Origin: Bog-473 sp963755495 | GTDB lineage: Bacteria > Actinomycetota > Acidimicrobiia > Acidimicrobiales > RAAP-2 | Direction: 5' to 3' | DNA: 64,000 nucleotides | Assembly (NCBI GenBank): GCA_963755495.1 | Contig: CAVWJS010000016.1 | Coordinates: 62,001 to 126,000 of the forward strand | In this document: positions 27,882 through 37,813 of the stretch, piece after piece | Position numbering within the stretch: position 1 is the first letter of the stretch | Layout: every line of letters begins with the position of its first letter | Program-made: the position numbers and the translations under genes | The notes under the pieces: generated by a model | What the model was told of the DNA's origin: nothing | Database searches by the model: none | What the model saw: the letters and a program-made list of their open reading frames with translations, nothing else

Positions 27882-28840
27882 CAGTGTCCCAGCTCCTCAC
27901 CCAGCGACTGGGCCATCTGGTGCGTCGTGCGCAGGCCGTGGGTGCGCGTGAACAACTCGGGCAGAAGGACGACCGGAAGGTCCGGGGAAAGCCCGGCCTG
28001 CAGGCGCTGCAAATGCCCGGCGCCGGTCCGACGCATGGTGACGGCCAAGCGAGCTGCCTCGAGTATCGGAGCCACCGCTCCTCCGGCCCTCTCCGAGAGC
28101 ACGGCTTCGGCCTCGGGCCGGCGCAGCTGCTCGAAGACCTCCTCCTCGCGCTGGCCGAAGAGTTCGGGAAGGACCCGGTTCACCACCACCGCCGAGAGTT
28201 GCACCGTGGTCTCTTCCCTGACCCTCGAGGTCAACTCGAGGGTCTCGTTCACCGGCATCTCCTCCGGCGTGGTCACGGCAATCAGGCCTGTCTTCTGCTC
28301 ATCGGAGAGAATCTCGAGCATCCAATCGGTCTGGCTCCGAATCAGGCCCACCTTGACCAGATCGTTGATGGCTTGAGGGGCGGCCAGCTGGCCGATGATA
28401 TGGCCGCTGGCCGGCGCATCGACCACGACCAGGTCGTAGTGGCGCTCGCGCACCTCGTAGCAGAGCTTGCCCGTGGTGAGGATCTCCCGCACGCCCGGGG
28501 CGGCCGTGGCCACGAAGTCGAACGCCTTGGCCAGTGGTCCGATGCGGCCCACCACAGGGATACGCAGGTGCAGTTTGAGGTACTCGCGCAGGGACGCTTC
28601 GGTGTCCATCGACATGGAGGAGATCCGGGGGGCGATCTCTCGTGGCACAAAGTCGGTGGGTGCCGCTTCGAAGAGAGCCGCCAAATCTCCCTTGGCGTCC
28701 ACTTCACAGGCCAGCACGTGCTTGCCATGATCGGCCCCCAGTTGCGCCAGGGCGGCGGCGACCGTCGTCTTGCCCACGCCACCCTTACCGGTGACGAAAA
28801 CCAGCTTCAGCTGGAGGAGGTCAGGAGCGGTTGCGCTCAC
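27881..28840 (-). CDS. ArsA/Get3-like ATPase, first of a pair
   Basis: P-loop ATPase of 319 residues, shorter than its partner. Walker A reads VTGKGGVGKTTVAAALA, switch I LACEVDAKGDLAALF and switch II VVDAPASGHIIGQL; the usual P-T-G-H of ArsA is replaced by P-A-S-G-H. This corresponds to the Rv3679-type member of the actinobacterial pair. The stop shares a base with the start of the next gene, showing translational coupling; a DUF3107 gene lies 24 bp upstream. The role in membrane-protein or envelope homeostasis is inferred from relatives. Confidence 0.9.
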   Translation of the reverse strand: MSATAPDLLQLKLVFVTGKGGVGKTTVAAALAQLGADHGKHVLACEVDAKGDLAALFEAAPTDFVPREIAPRISSMSMDTEASLREYLKLHLRIPVVGRIGPLAKAFDFVATAAPGVREILTTGKLCYEVRERHYDLVVVDAPASGHIIGQLAAPQAINDLVKVGLIRSQTDWMLEILSDEQKTGLIAVTTPEEMPVNETLELTSRVREETTVQLSAVVVNRVLPELFGQREEEVFEQLRRPEAEAVLSERAGGAVAPILEAARLAVTMRRTGAGHLQRLQAGLSPDLPVVLLPELFTRTHGLRTTHQMAQSLGEELGH

Positions 28841-28864
28841 TGTCCACCCACCGACAGCAGGGCG

Positions 28865-29101
28865 TCAGGGTGCGCCGAACCCGACACGTCGCTCGGCGGT
28901 CGGAGCTCCCACTTCGATGTATGCCACCTTTGCCACCGGCACACCCACCTTGCGGCCCTTCCTGTCCGTCAGCCACAAGACACCGTCACCCGTCTTGAGG
29001 AGCTTCTCGATGTCCGCCACAACTTTGTCGCGGTCGGCGTCATCCTTCAGCTCGACTTCCAGCTCCTTGGGTGACTGGATGATTCCGATGCGCACGTCCA
29101 C
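28865..29101 (-). CDS. DUF3107 family small protein
   Basis: 78 residues, start GTG at 29101 behind a GAGAGGAG ribosome site. The sequence VDVRIGIIQSPKELEVEL, KTGDGVLWLTDRKGRKVG and PVAKVAYIEVG matches the DUF3107 family (TB9.4-like proteins of actinobacteria). Function unknown. A longer in-frame reading reaches back to 29239 but crosses the likely promoter of the divergent dGTPase gene. It heads the ArsA-pair gene group. Confidence 0.85.
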   Translation of the reverse strand: MDVRIGIIQSPKELEVELKDDADRDKVVADIEKLLKTGDGVLWLTDRKGRKVGVPVAKVAYIEVGAPTAERRVGFGAP

Positions 29102-29180
29102 CTGATCTGACTCCTCTCGATGGTCCCTCGCGGGGCCTGCGGGCACTTGGACGTTACAGCGACGCGGCAGACTGCATGAC

Positions 29181-30413
29181 ATGAGCCAGGTCGATCGGCA
29201 CAACCAGTCGGAGCGCAACTTGCGTTGGGCCTCCACCATGGCGGGCTATGCAGGGCCTGTACGCCTGGCACACGCCGATTCCTCAGCCCGGATCGACCGT
29301 CCACGAGCGCCTCTCCCCCGAGGAAGCAGTCCCGAAGGGAACGGAGTTGTCGGGGAGATGCGAGCGGCCGCGGCGATAGGAACGACCGAGGCGCAACCGC
29401 TCGACCGTGACGCCCGGGAGGAGCGCGAGGACAGCTTCCTCGCCCCCGGCGCCAGCCGGGCCAGCGGGGGTGGCGAGCGGATTCGAGCCGAAGAGCCCGA
29501 CGAGTGGCGCACCTGTTTCGAACGGGACCGGGACCGGATACTGCACGCCACCTCGTTTCGCCGCCTGGCCGGCAAGACGCAGGTATTCGTGTTCCCTCAA
29601 GATCACCAGCGCACCCGCCTCACCCACGCCCTGGAAGTGGCGCAGGTGGCAACCGCCATGGCCCGGGCCTGCCGACTCAACGTCGCGCTCACCGAGGCGA
29701 TCGCTCTGGGCCACGATTGCGGGCACGGGCCGGGTGGCCACGCCAGCGAGGACGCGCTCAACCCCTTTCTGCCCGGCGGCTTCGACCACGCCCCCTGGGG
29801 GGCCCACGTCTCGCTGGCGCCCCTCAATCTCTGTGCGCAGACCATCGATGGCATCGCCAACCACTCGTGGTCACGTCCCGCTCCGGCCACCCCCGAAGGG
29901 GAAGTTGTCAGCTGGGCCGATCGGGTGGCCTACGTCTGCCACGACTGGGAGGACGCAGTCCTGACCGGCATCGTGTCCTCGCACCAGCTCCCTCTCATTG
30001 TGCGCGACCTCTGCGGCGAGCGGCGCAGCGCACAGTTGGGTGCCTTTATCCACGCGCTGGTTGCCGCCACCATTCGCAGCGGCCAGGTGGGGATGGACGA
30101 GGATGCGGCCGAGGCCCTCGCCGCCTTCCGCGCCTGCAACTACGAGCGCATCTACCTGCGCGAGGCCTCCGTCCGGCAGGGCGAAGCCGTGGTGCGCGTC
30201 CTGCGGGCATTGGTCGAGCACTTCGCGGACAGGCCGCACCTGATCACCGAGACCGTGGCGGGGGGACAACCCGACGTCCTCGCCGGCAGCGCGCAGGCGA
30301 TGCAGGCCGCCGTCACCTATGTAGCCGGCATGACCGACCGCTTCGCCTTCCGACAAGCAGTCGCGCTCTTGGGATGGGACCCTGACAAGCTCCCTGCCGG
30401 AGTGGGGTCATAG
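29181..30413 (+). CDS. HD-domain dNTP triphosphohydrolase, dGTPase-like
   Basis: Deoxynucleotide triphosphohydrolase-like protein, up to 410 residues. The conserved opening DRILHATSFRRLAGKTQVF, first HD-domain histidine TRLTHALEVAQ, HD pair LGHDCGHGPGGHASED and final aspartate in SWADRVAYVCHDWEDAV are all present. The first 90 or so residues are Arg/Ala/Gly-rich and not conserved, so the true start may be the ATG at 29358 or another internal start. It clears excess dNTPs or sanitises the pool; specificity is unknown. Confidence 0.87.
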   Translation: MSQVDRHNQSERNLRWASTMAGYAGPVRLAHADSSARIDRPRAPLPRGSSPEGNGVVGEMRAAAAIGTTEAQPLDRDAREEREDSFLAPGASRASGGGERIRAEEPDEWRTCFERDRDRILHATSFRRLAGKTQVFVFPQDHQRTRLTHALEVAQVATAMARACRLNVALTEAIALGHDCGHGPGGHASEDALNPFLPGGFDHAPWGAHVSLAPLNLCAQTIDGIANHSWSRPAPATPEGEVVSWADRVAYVCHDWEDAVLTGIVSSHQLPLIVRDLCGERRSAQLGAFIHALVAATIRSGQVGMDEDAAEALAAFRACNYERIYLREASVRQGEAVVRVLRALVEHFADRPHLITETVAGGQPDVLAGSAQAMQAAVTYVAGMTDRFAFRQAVALLGWDPDKLPAGVGS

Positions 30414-30435
30414 GGGCGCTCGCAATATGCGGCGT

Positions 30436-31642
30436 CTAACGCAAGCTGAGTTCCTTGCGGTAGACGCGGGCCGGTCCGAGGGACGCCAAACGGTCGGCAA
30501 TGGCGATGAAGGCCTGTGCGGTCTCGCTCTGCGGGTCGACAGCGACGATGGGTCGGCCTTCGTCGGCGCCCTGCCGGACCGCAGCCACCAGCGGCACGTG
30601 GCCGAGTAGTGGGATGCCGAGGTCTGCTGCGAGGGTGGCACCGCCGCCGGCGCCAAAGAGCTCATAGCGCTTGCCATCGTCGCCGGTGAACCAGCTCATG
30701 TTCTCGACCACACCGCGCACCGAAAGCTTGAGCCGACGGGCCGCAAAGGCCGAACGCTGCGCCACCCGTTGTGCCGCTGCCTGCGGTGTCGTCACGACGA
30801 TGATCTCCGCCCGCGGCATCACGTCGGCCAGGGTGAGGGCGACGTCACCGGTGCCCGGGGGCATGTCGACAAGCAAGAAGTCCGGCTGGCCCCAGAAGGC
30901 ATCGGTCAGGAATTGCTGAATGGCCTTGTGCAACATGGGACCGCGCCAGATCACCGGTTGATCGTCCGGCACGAAGTAGCCCATGGAGAGGCACTTGACA
31001 CCGTGGGCCGAGGTGGGGATGACGACGTCACCGAGGATGATCGGATCGTGATCGGTGCCGAGCATTTTCGGTACGGAGAAGCCGTAGACATCGGCATCGA
31101 GCAGACCGACGCTGTGACCGGCGCGGGCCAACGCCACGGCGAGGTTCACCGTCACTGTCGACTTGCCGACCCCGCCCTTGCCCGAGGAGACGCCGATGAC
31201 GCGCGTGGTCGAGTCCGGCTGCAGGAAAACCGGCGTTGTCTCCGGCTCGGCCCCGTGGGCGTGGCCATGGCCCTCGTGGCCGTGTCCCTCGTGGCCGTGT
31301 CCATCATCTGTGTCGGGCACATCGGTGAGCTGATCAGCAGTGACGCCGAACATGTGCTGACGGAGGACAACCCGTAGGGCGGCGCGCTCGTCGTCACGCA
31401 TCACCGTCAGATCGAACTCGATCTCCTCGACCCCTGGCACAGCGCTGGCCACGCGATGCACCTCATCGGCCAGCTCGTCAGATCCGGGCCACGCCGCCAC
31501 GGGCAATGCCAGCTCTATTCTGACCCGACGGCGGCGCGACCTGCACCTCGCGCAGGAGGCCGATACTGCCCAGCGGCAGACCGAGTTCGGGCTCCACTAT
31601 CGCTTCGAGCGCCGCTGTGAGCTGTGATTGATCGATTGCCAT
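30436..31642 (-). CDS. mrp: Mrp/ApbC family Fe-S carrier ATPase with His-rich linker (one frameshift)
   Basis: Iron-sulfur cluster carrier ATPase of about 400 residues. The N-terminal DUF59 domain (MAIDQSQLTAALEAIVEPELG) begins at ATG 31642 and is split from the rest by a frameshift near 31525. The linker around residues 115-135 is an unusual run of Gly-His-Glu repeats encoded by 15-bp tandem repeats. The ATPase has GVSSGKGGVGKSTVTVN, LLDADVYGFSVP and LLVDMPPGTGD. The C-x-x-C of many ApbC proteins is absent: the region reads VENMSWFTGDDG. It is divergent from the SufR-like regulator gene. Confidence 0.9.
31255..31310. repeat. 15-bp tandem repeat coding for a His-rich linker in Mrp
   Basis: The plus strand shows repeated CCTCGTGGCCGTGTC, which on the minus strand encodes HGHEG units. 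It is in frame with mrp and gives a run of eight or more histidines. Confidence 0.6.
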
Positions 31643-31756
31643 CCACTTCCTCGTCTTCAGTTGGTGCCTGGACCCAGGGACGCGCCCCCGGGTCGGTCCG
31701 AGTGCTGGGCGCATTACCCCAGCTGGCGGCGCCGATCCTTCGGTAGACTACCCATC

Positions 31757-32518
31757 GTGAGCTCGGGCCCGATCGCAGTGGCGCCAGAAGCACCGAGAGA
31801 TGGGCCCGGACCGGGGACCGACGACGGCCGGTTCTCGGCCGCCGTAGCTGCCGTTTCGGCCGCTTTCGGCGACCCCACGCGCCGCGACATCTTCCTCCGC
31901 GTACGGGCCACACCCGGCATGACGGCGACCGAGATGGCCCTCACCTTCTCACTTCACCCCAATGTGGCCCGCCATCACCTCCAACGCCTCGTGGACGGCG
32001 GCTACCTCCGGGTGGAGACCAGTCGCCGGGCTCCCGGAGCAGGACGGCCTTCGAAGCAGTACTTCTGCGTGGAAGAGGAATTGACCGTCGGGCTCATGCA
32101 GCGCCGCGACGATCTCCTCATGCGCCTCCTCGCCGAAGCGATGCATCGCTTAGGCCCCGACGTGGCCGAGCAGATGGCCGCGCACGTGGGCGAAGAGTAC
32201 GGGCGTTCGTTGGCCGCGCGCATGACGCCCACCGAGGGACAGCGCACCGTGCGCGCCGCAATGCACGTCGTGGCCGACACGCTCACCGCACATGGATTCG
32301 CGGCACACGCCGAGGACCGGGGAGAGACCACCGCGGTGGTCGCCGAACAGTGCCCGTTCGGCAATGCGAGCACCACCAACCCCGTGCTGTGCGCCGTCGA
32401 TCGGGGCATGGTGGCCGGGTTGCTGGCGGGCCTCTGCGGGAGTGCCTCCCAACGTGCCCTCCCGGTGATGCTCTCGTCGCGCGCCCGGGGCGATGCCGCC
32501 TGCACCGCCTCTGCCTGA
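31757..32518 (+). CDS. SufR-like winged-helix regulator with C-terminal cysteines
   Basis: Transcription regulator of about 253 residues. The N-terminal winged helix has FGDPTRRDIFLRV, ATEMALTFSLHPNVARHHLQRLVDGGYL and the wing GRPSKQYF. The C-terminal half carries EQCPFGNASTTNPVLCAVDRGMVAGLLAGLC in two pieces, with three cysteines in the spacing of SufR-type Fe-S cluster regulators. The start GTG at 31757 is inferred from where conservation begins. The next gene, a cysteine desulfurase, starts 9 bp downstream, so a role in controlling Fe-S biogenesis is plausible. Confidence 0.78.
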   Translation: MSSGPIAVAPEAPRDGPGPGTDDGRFSAAVAAVSAAFGDPTRRDIFLRVRATPGMTATEMALTFSLHPNVARHHLQRLVDGGYLRVETSRRAPGAGRPSKQYFCVEEELTVGLMQRRDDLLMRLLAEAMHRLGPDVAEQMAAHVGEEYGRSLAARMTPTEGQRTVRAAMHVVADTLTAHGFAAHAEDRGETTAVVAEQCPFGNASTTNPVLCAVDRGMVAGLLAGLCGSASQRALPVMLSSRARGDAACTASA

Positions 32519-32527
32519 GCACCCGAG

Positions 32528-33676
32528 GTGAGGCGCGCGTATCTCGATCACGCCAGCACGACCCCACCGCGACCCGAGGCGCTGGCGGCCCTCACGCGGT
32601 GGGCGTCACTGCCGACCGCCGATCCCGGAAGGTTGCATGAGGAAGGCCGCACGGTGCGCGACGCACTCGAAGAGGCGCGCCAGCAAGTAGCGGCATTGGT
32701 CGGTACATCACCGCGCCAGGTGGTCTTCACTTCCGGTGGCACCGAGGCGATTAACGCCGCCGTGTGGGGAGCCACGCGCCGATCCCCGGGCGCGCCCGTG
32801 CTCTACGCCGACGTCGAGCATTCCGCCGTCCGCGAGACATCGACCCGGTTCGCCCCGACCGAGGTCATTCCGGTTGACGCCTCGGCCCACATCGACACCA
32901 CCGCGCTCGAGACCCGTCTGCGCTCGACCACACTGCAGCGACCGGCATTGGTGCACTGCCAGTGGGCGAATCACGAAGTGGGGACGCTGCAGCCAGTGCG
33001 CGACATCGTCGCGCTGTGCCGTTCTGCCGACGTCACGGTGCATGTCGATGCTGCGGCAGCATGCGGACACGTCCCGGTCGACCTCAATGAACTGGGAGCG
33101 GATCTGGTTAGTTTGAGCGCCCACAAGCTGGGCGGCCTGCCCGGCGCAGGCGCGCTCGTGATCCGCCGCGGCAGCCGATTCGAACCCCTCCTCGTAGGGG
33201 GGGAACAAGAGCGCGGACGCCGCGCCGGGCTGGAAGCGTTGCCGGCCTTGCTTGCGTTCGGTGCGGCCGCACACGCGCTCGACGCAAACGGCCAGTGGCT
33301 CCTCCACCAGGAAGCGCAACGGGCGAGGACGCAGACCGCTGCGCTCTCGACCCTCGCCACTTCGGTACAGGGAGTAGACGTCGTGGGACCATCATCCGAC
33401 GACGAGCGGCTGCCGTACCTCGTGTGCCTCGGCGTGCAGGGCGTCGAGGCCGAGCCGGTGTTGATCGGCCTGGACCGCGTCGGCATCGCCGTGCACTCCG
33501 GATCCGCATGCTCGTCGGAGAGCATTGAGCCCTCTCCGGTCCTCGAGGCGATGGGAGTGGACTCCAATCACTCGCTGCGTGTCTCGGTGGGTTGGTCGAC
33601 CGACGACGAGGACATCGAGGCGTTCGGCTCTGCGTTCGTCGAGGTGGTGGCTGCGCTGCGCGCGCTACGGAGTTGA
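32528..33676 (+). CDS. Cysteine desulfurase (NifS/IscS-like)
   Basis: PLP enzyme of 382 residues that supplies sulfur from cysteine. It opens with YLDHASTTPPRPEAL, has FTSGGTEAINAAVWG, the PLP aspartate in VHVDAAAACGHVP, the Schiff-base lysine in LSAHKLGGLPGAGAL, and the active-site loop cysteine in HSGSACSSESIEPSPVL. Start GTG at 32528. It lies directly behind the SufR-like gene and overlaps the tail of the CcmI-like gene on the other strand by 12 nt. It could serve Fe-S assembly or tRNA thiolation. Confidence 0.92.
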   Translation: MRRAYLDHASTTPPRPEALAALTRWASLPTADPGRLHEEGRTVRDALEEARQQVAALVGTSPRQVVFTSGGTEAINAAVWGATRRSPGAPVLYADVEHSAVRETSTRFAPTEVIPVDASAHIDTTALETRLRSTTLQRPALVHCQWANHEVGTLQPVRDIVALCRSADVTVHVDAAAACGHVPVDLNELGADLVSLSAHKLGGLPGAGALVIRRGSRFEPLLVGGEQERGRRAGLEALPALLAFGAAAHALDANGQWLLHQEAQRARTQTAALSTLATSVQGVDVVGPSSDDERLPYLVCLGVQGVEAEPVLIGLDRVGIAVHSGSACSSESIEPSPVLEAMGVDSNHSLRVSVGWSTDDEDIEAFGSAFVEVVAALRALRS

Positions 33677-34575
33677 AGTCGTCGTGGTCGTCGACGCTGA
33701 CCCGATCTCGGTTGCGAGTGCCTTCGCCAGCGCGGGGGCAAAGGGTCTTTGGCTTCGCTGTAGCCACTGGCAACCACGGACGCCACGCTTACCAGCTGCG
33801 CCTGTGGTGGATCGTCCTTCAAGAATTCGGTGAATTCAGCGACGGCTGCGGTTGGATTCTTATCCTGATTGAGAAGGATCAAGCCGAGAAAGAGATGCCC
33901 GGCGTAGTAGGACGGGGCAAGCTGGATCGCTTTGTTCTCGGCCCGGCGCCCCGCCTGCATCAATGTGGCTGACTTTGCCTTGGTACCGTAATTCCACTCG
34001 AGCCAACCAGACGCGGCCAGAGCATTGGGATCCTCCGGATCTTCGGAGAGCACCTTGTCGTAGAGCTCGAGCGCCTCGACCCCTTCGTTGTTGTTGTTAA
34101 AGACTTCGGCTTCTTCGAGTTGTTGTTCGATCAATTCGACCTTGGACTCCGTGATGCTGCCCGAGACGGGTTGCCCCGGAAGGCTCGGGCTCACCGCATG
34201 ATCCACCAAGATCACCAGTCCCGTGATGATCAGAAGGCATGCCACCACGACGCCGATCCGGCGCCGCGTGCCGAAGCGACGTCGGGAAGGCGCAGCCAAT
34301 TGAACCTCGGTATCGCTCTCGAGCGGTTTGGCACCCGATTCGTTCGACACTGCCGGACCCAGTGCGGCAAGTTCGGCTTCGACTTCAGTCAGCCGTTTCT
34401 GGTCGCGCAGCAGAAGGACGTTGTAGTCGTCTTCCGAGAGATCGCCCGCCACGAGCTCACGTTCGGCGTCATCGATCGAACGGAGCAGAAACTCACGCTG
34501 ATCGTTCAATGACCAGCGTTCTTGCTCGATATCGGCTCGACCATCCTCTCCGACAAGTTCGGCGTCAGGCGTCAC
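33665..34575 (-). CDS. CcmI-like TPR membrane protein (one frameshift)
   Basis: About 303 residues. The N-terminal half has an acidic coiled-coil region (EFLLRSIDDAERELVAGDLS, EDDYNVLLLRDQKRL) as in the zinc-ribbon/CcmI N-terminal domain, then a single membrane helix (IGVVVACLLIITGLVILV) near residue 110, and tetratricopeptide-type helices (ALELYDKVLSEDPEDPNALAASGWLEW). A frameshift near 33738 leads to a short tail ending in a Thr-rich TTTTTSTP and stop at 33665. It is the last gene of the ccm operon and overlaps ccmH by ATGA, consistent with the apocytochrome chaperone CcmI. Confidence 0.78.
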
Positions 34576-35030
34576 GTCACATCCACCGTGGTTTGTGCTT
34601 CTCGGACGGCGGTGAACTGCCGTGACCGTCGCCAGAAGAGGACGCCGATCACACCCAAGGCGCCCACCCCCAACACGATCGGCACGATCCAGATGAGGGG
34701 AAACCCGGCGGCGTCGGGCGGCTCTAAAAGAATAATCTGTCCATATTGAGCAACGAGCGCATTTTCAATCTGGGCGGTGGTGCGCCCCTGCGCCACCTGC
34801 CGCTCGATCTCGTGGCGCACCGCCAACGCGGTTGTTTCCTCGGACTGGGCCACTGAGACGTCAATGCACGAGGGACAGCGGACGACCGACTCGATAGCTG
34901 CTGCGCGCTGAGCGCCCGTCTGCGGCTTCCCTGAGAATGCGCCACTTCCGATCACCAGCGCCACGACAAGAACGACCAACGGAACCGCAATCCGCAACCA
35001 GAGGGGTCGGTGAACCGAGGACTCAGTCAT
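34572..35030 (-). CDS. ccmH: Cytochrome c maturation protein CcmH
   Basis: Thiol oxidoreductase of 152 residues for apocytochrome reduction. A signal anchor (LWLRIAVPLVVLVVALVIG) near the N-terminus is followed by the RCPSCIDVSVAQSE motif with the redox C-x-x-C, and a C-terminal membrane helix (LIWIVPIVLGVGALGVIGVLF). All are standard CcmH/CycL features. The start overlaps the end of ccmG by 8 nt and the stop overlaps the CcmI-like gene by 4 nt. Confidence 0.93.
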   Translation of the reverse strand: MTESSVHRPLWLRIAVPLVVLVVALVIGSGAFSGKPQTGAQRAAAIESVVRCPSCIDVSVAQSEETTALAVRHEIERQVAQGRTTAQIENALVAQYGQIILLEPPDAAGFPLIWIVPIVLGVGALGVIGVLFWRRSRQFTAVREAQTTVDVT

Positions 35031-35617
35031 TGGACTCTCGTGTCGAGTGACGAGCCAGTTTGTGCGCTTGCTCCAACATCTTCTGTAGGTTCGCCTCGGT
35101 GGCGGGCCCGGTCTCCGGTTCCACGGTGATGCGCCCCGACGGATCGATGAGGAACGTAGTGGGCGGGGCGGTCACGCCATAGTTCTGGGCGATTGTCCCC
35201 CCGGGATCGTTCAACGCCGGCCACGCCGCGCCTTGGGTCTTCAAGAAACTCTCGGCGGATGACACCTCGTCGTGAAAGACCACACTGACCACGTCGGCGT
35301 GATCCTTGGGAGCATTCTGATAGAAGAACGTGATGAGGTCGGGTGCCTCCTGCTGGCAGGGCCCGCACCAACTGGCGAAGAAGTTGACGAAGACATAGTG
35401 GCCGCGCAGCGCGCGCAGCGACACGCGGCGTGCCATTCGCGTGCTGGATGTTGGCGCCCGAGAACAGGGGGGCCATGTGCCCTACCAGCGGGCTCTCCAC
35501 CTGCGTCGCCTCCTGCGGCGTACGGGTGGCGAGGACCACACCGACGATGGCCAGGGCGAGGAGGACGATGCCCGCCACCCAGCGGGTCGTGTGGCGCCGC
35601 CTGCCACGCGTGCTCAC
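35023..35617 (-). CDS. ccmG: Thiol-disulfide oxidoreductase CcmG/ResA-like (one frameshift)
   Basis: Membrane-anchored thioredoxin-like protein of about 197 residues. The start GTG at 35617 overlaps the ccmF stop (GTGA). A single membrane helix (WVAGIVLLALAIVGVVLAT) follows a basic N-terminus. A frameshift near 35435 connects SGANIQHANGT to RRVSLRALRGHYVFVNFFASW, and the active site is CGPCQQEAPDL. VTAPPTTFLIDPSGRI carries the cis-proline. It reduces apocytochrome c cysteines before haem attachment. Confidence 0.9.
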
Positions 35618-37813
35618 GTGGAGGGGGCGCCGTTTCGACCGGCACTGGGTCTTCTGCAGGCGAGACACCGTGCACGGCCGGCTCGAGGAGAGGCACAGGG
35701 CGGTGCGCTCCGTTCCTCGTCTCGTGGTCCGACTCGGGCGTCGGTTCCGGTCACCATGTCCGAGGGCGCCGAGACCGGATCAGTAGCCCGACGCCGAGAT
35801 CCTGGAACGAGGGCCAGCAATCCGCCCAATCCCACCAGCAGGCCGCCGGCCCACAGCCAGGCCAGCAGGGGCTCGATGACCACGCCGATGGCCACCGACC
35901 CGGCGGGCAGATTGGGAATGGGTGAGTTACCCGATGTCTTCCCCAATCCGCCGACCTCGTCGAAGGTGAGGTACACATCGCCGAACGCGCCCGAGTCGAT
36001 GGCCGGCGTTCCGACGGTGGCCAGCGCCCCCCCGAAATTGGTGGTGGCCGGCGTGAATACAGCTCCGTCCACCTTGACGAGGGCCTCGTCCGACTGCTTG
36101 GACGGGACGTGCTAACGTGTGCGCAGGCCGACGAACTCGAACTGGTGGCCGCCGTAGGTCACCACCGTCCCGCGCTGCAGCGCCAACTCGGTCTGATGGC
36201 GATAGGTGGTGGCGGCGATGATCCCCACGGCCATGACGATGACCCCGAGGTGCACCACCATGCCCCCGTTTGTCCGGCCGATGAGCCCGCGCCACCATCC
36301 CACGTGTCGCACACGCGTGGCACGGACCGAGAGCACCAGCGCCCGTCCGGCGGTGGCGGCAGCGAACGCCCCCAGGCCGAACCCGATCAGCGGGGAGAAG
36401 CCGCGCAGGCCGAAGGCGACGCAGAGACCACGGTGAGGACACCGATCCAGGCCGGAATGGCAAGGCGTTGCCACAACATCGGTGCGTTGATCTTGCGCCA
36501 ACTCAGGGCGGGTGCCACTGCCATGAGGAAGAGGAGCGCCAAGCCGACGGGAACAGCGACGGTATTGAAGAAGGGTGCGCCCACGTTTACCTGTTGCTGC
36601 GTCACCGCCTCGTAGAGAATCGGGTACAGCGTCCCCAACAGGACGACAAAGGCGAAACCGACGAAGAGCAGGTTGTTCAGCAGAAAGGCTCCCTCGCGAC
36701 CCAGCGGCGCGTCGATCCCGCCCGGGCGAACGCAGGCGATCACCACGCCAGGCGATGAGCCCGAAACCGACGACGACCACGGCGAAGAAGAAGCCGATGA
36801 GGAGAGGACCGATCGAGGACTCCGAGAAGGCGTGCACCGACTGGATCACGCCCGAGCGGGTGAGGAACGTCCCGAGAATGGTGAGGGCGAAAGTGGCCAC
36901 CGACAGCGAGAGATTCCACACCCGCATCAGCCCACGTCGTTCCTGCACCAGCACCGAGTGCAGGTAGGCCGTCCCGCACAACCATGGCAGCAACGCAGCG
37001 TTCTCCACCGGATCCCAGCCCCAGAAGCCGCCCCAGCCGAGGACCTGGTAGGACCACCACGCTCCGAGCACGATGCCGACGGAAAGGAAGGTGAACGACA
37101 CCAATGTCCAGCGGCGGCACTCGATCTGCCATCGATCGCCTATGCGCCCAGTGGCCAGCATGCCGATGGCGAAGGCAAACGGCACCGTGAACCCGACGAA
37201 TCCGATGTAGAGGAGCGGCGGGTGGATGGCTACCAACGGGTTGTCCTGAAGAAGCGAGTTGGGCCCCAACCCTGCCAGCACGTTGTGCGTCGTGACGAAC
37301 GGATTGGCAGGTCCGATCATCATGCCGAAGAAGAACGCCGTGACGACGAAGAGCACCAGCGTGGCCCACCGGATGACCGGGTCCGAGGCAACAGCGCGAT
37401 AGCGCCAGACGAAGATGGCGCAGAAGACCGTAAGGACGAAACCCCACAAGAGGATCGAACCGGCCAGGGCGGACCACAGACCGGTGATCGAATAGAGCAA
37501 GCGGAGTGACGGTGCTGTTGTTCTCCGCCACGAAGACAATGCTGAAGTCGTGCGTGACGAGGGCGCGCTCCATGGCGAGGATGGCCAGCACCGCGCCGAT
37601 CAGCATGAGTGGAACGAATAACCGCCCTTCAAAAAACGCCGTCGAGCCTGTAGAGACGCGGACGAACGACGTCGACGGCACGGAAGATGTGGGTGAAGAC
37701 GAGACGACAGAGGCCCGCTGGCGCACGAGGCCGACCGCGATCGCCACGGCTCCGACCACGCTGGCCCCGAACGCGAGCCAGACGCCGACCGATCCGAGCG
37801 CTGCGTTCAACAT
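35614..37813 (-). CDS. ccmF: Haem lyase CcmF (several frameshifts)
   Basis: Multi-spanning haem lyase of about 730 residues. It starts MLNAALGSVGVWLAFGASVV at 37813. A shift near 37515 leads to LLYSITGLWSALAGSILLWG and the tryptophan-rich haem motif WGGFWGWDPVENAALLPWL. A further frame holds APFFNTVAVPVGLALLFLMAVAP (36430-36740); the first frame resumes with RTNGGMVVHLGVIVMAVG. A TAG at 36112-36114 interrupts this frame before the last periplasmic part, which ends at 35614 in a GTGA overlap with ccmG. The disruptions look like sequence errors because each piece is well conserved. Confidence 0.87.

Noticed and set aside
26718..28840. Arsenic resistance operon
   Set aside because: ArsA-like ATPases lack arsenite cysteines, and no arsB or arsR lies here; they match the actinobacterial Get3-like pair.
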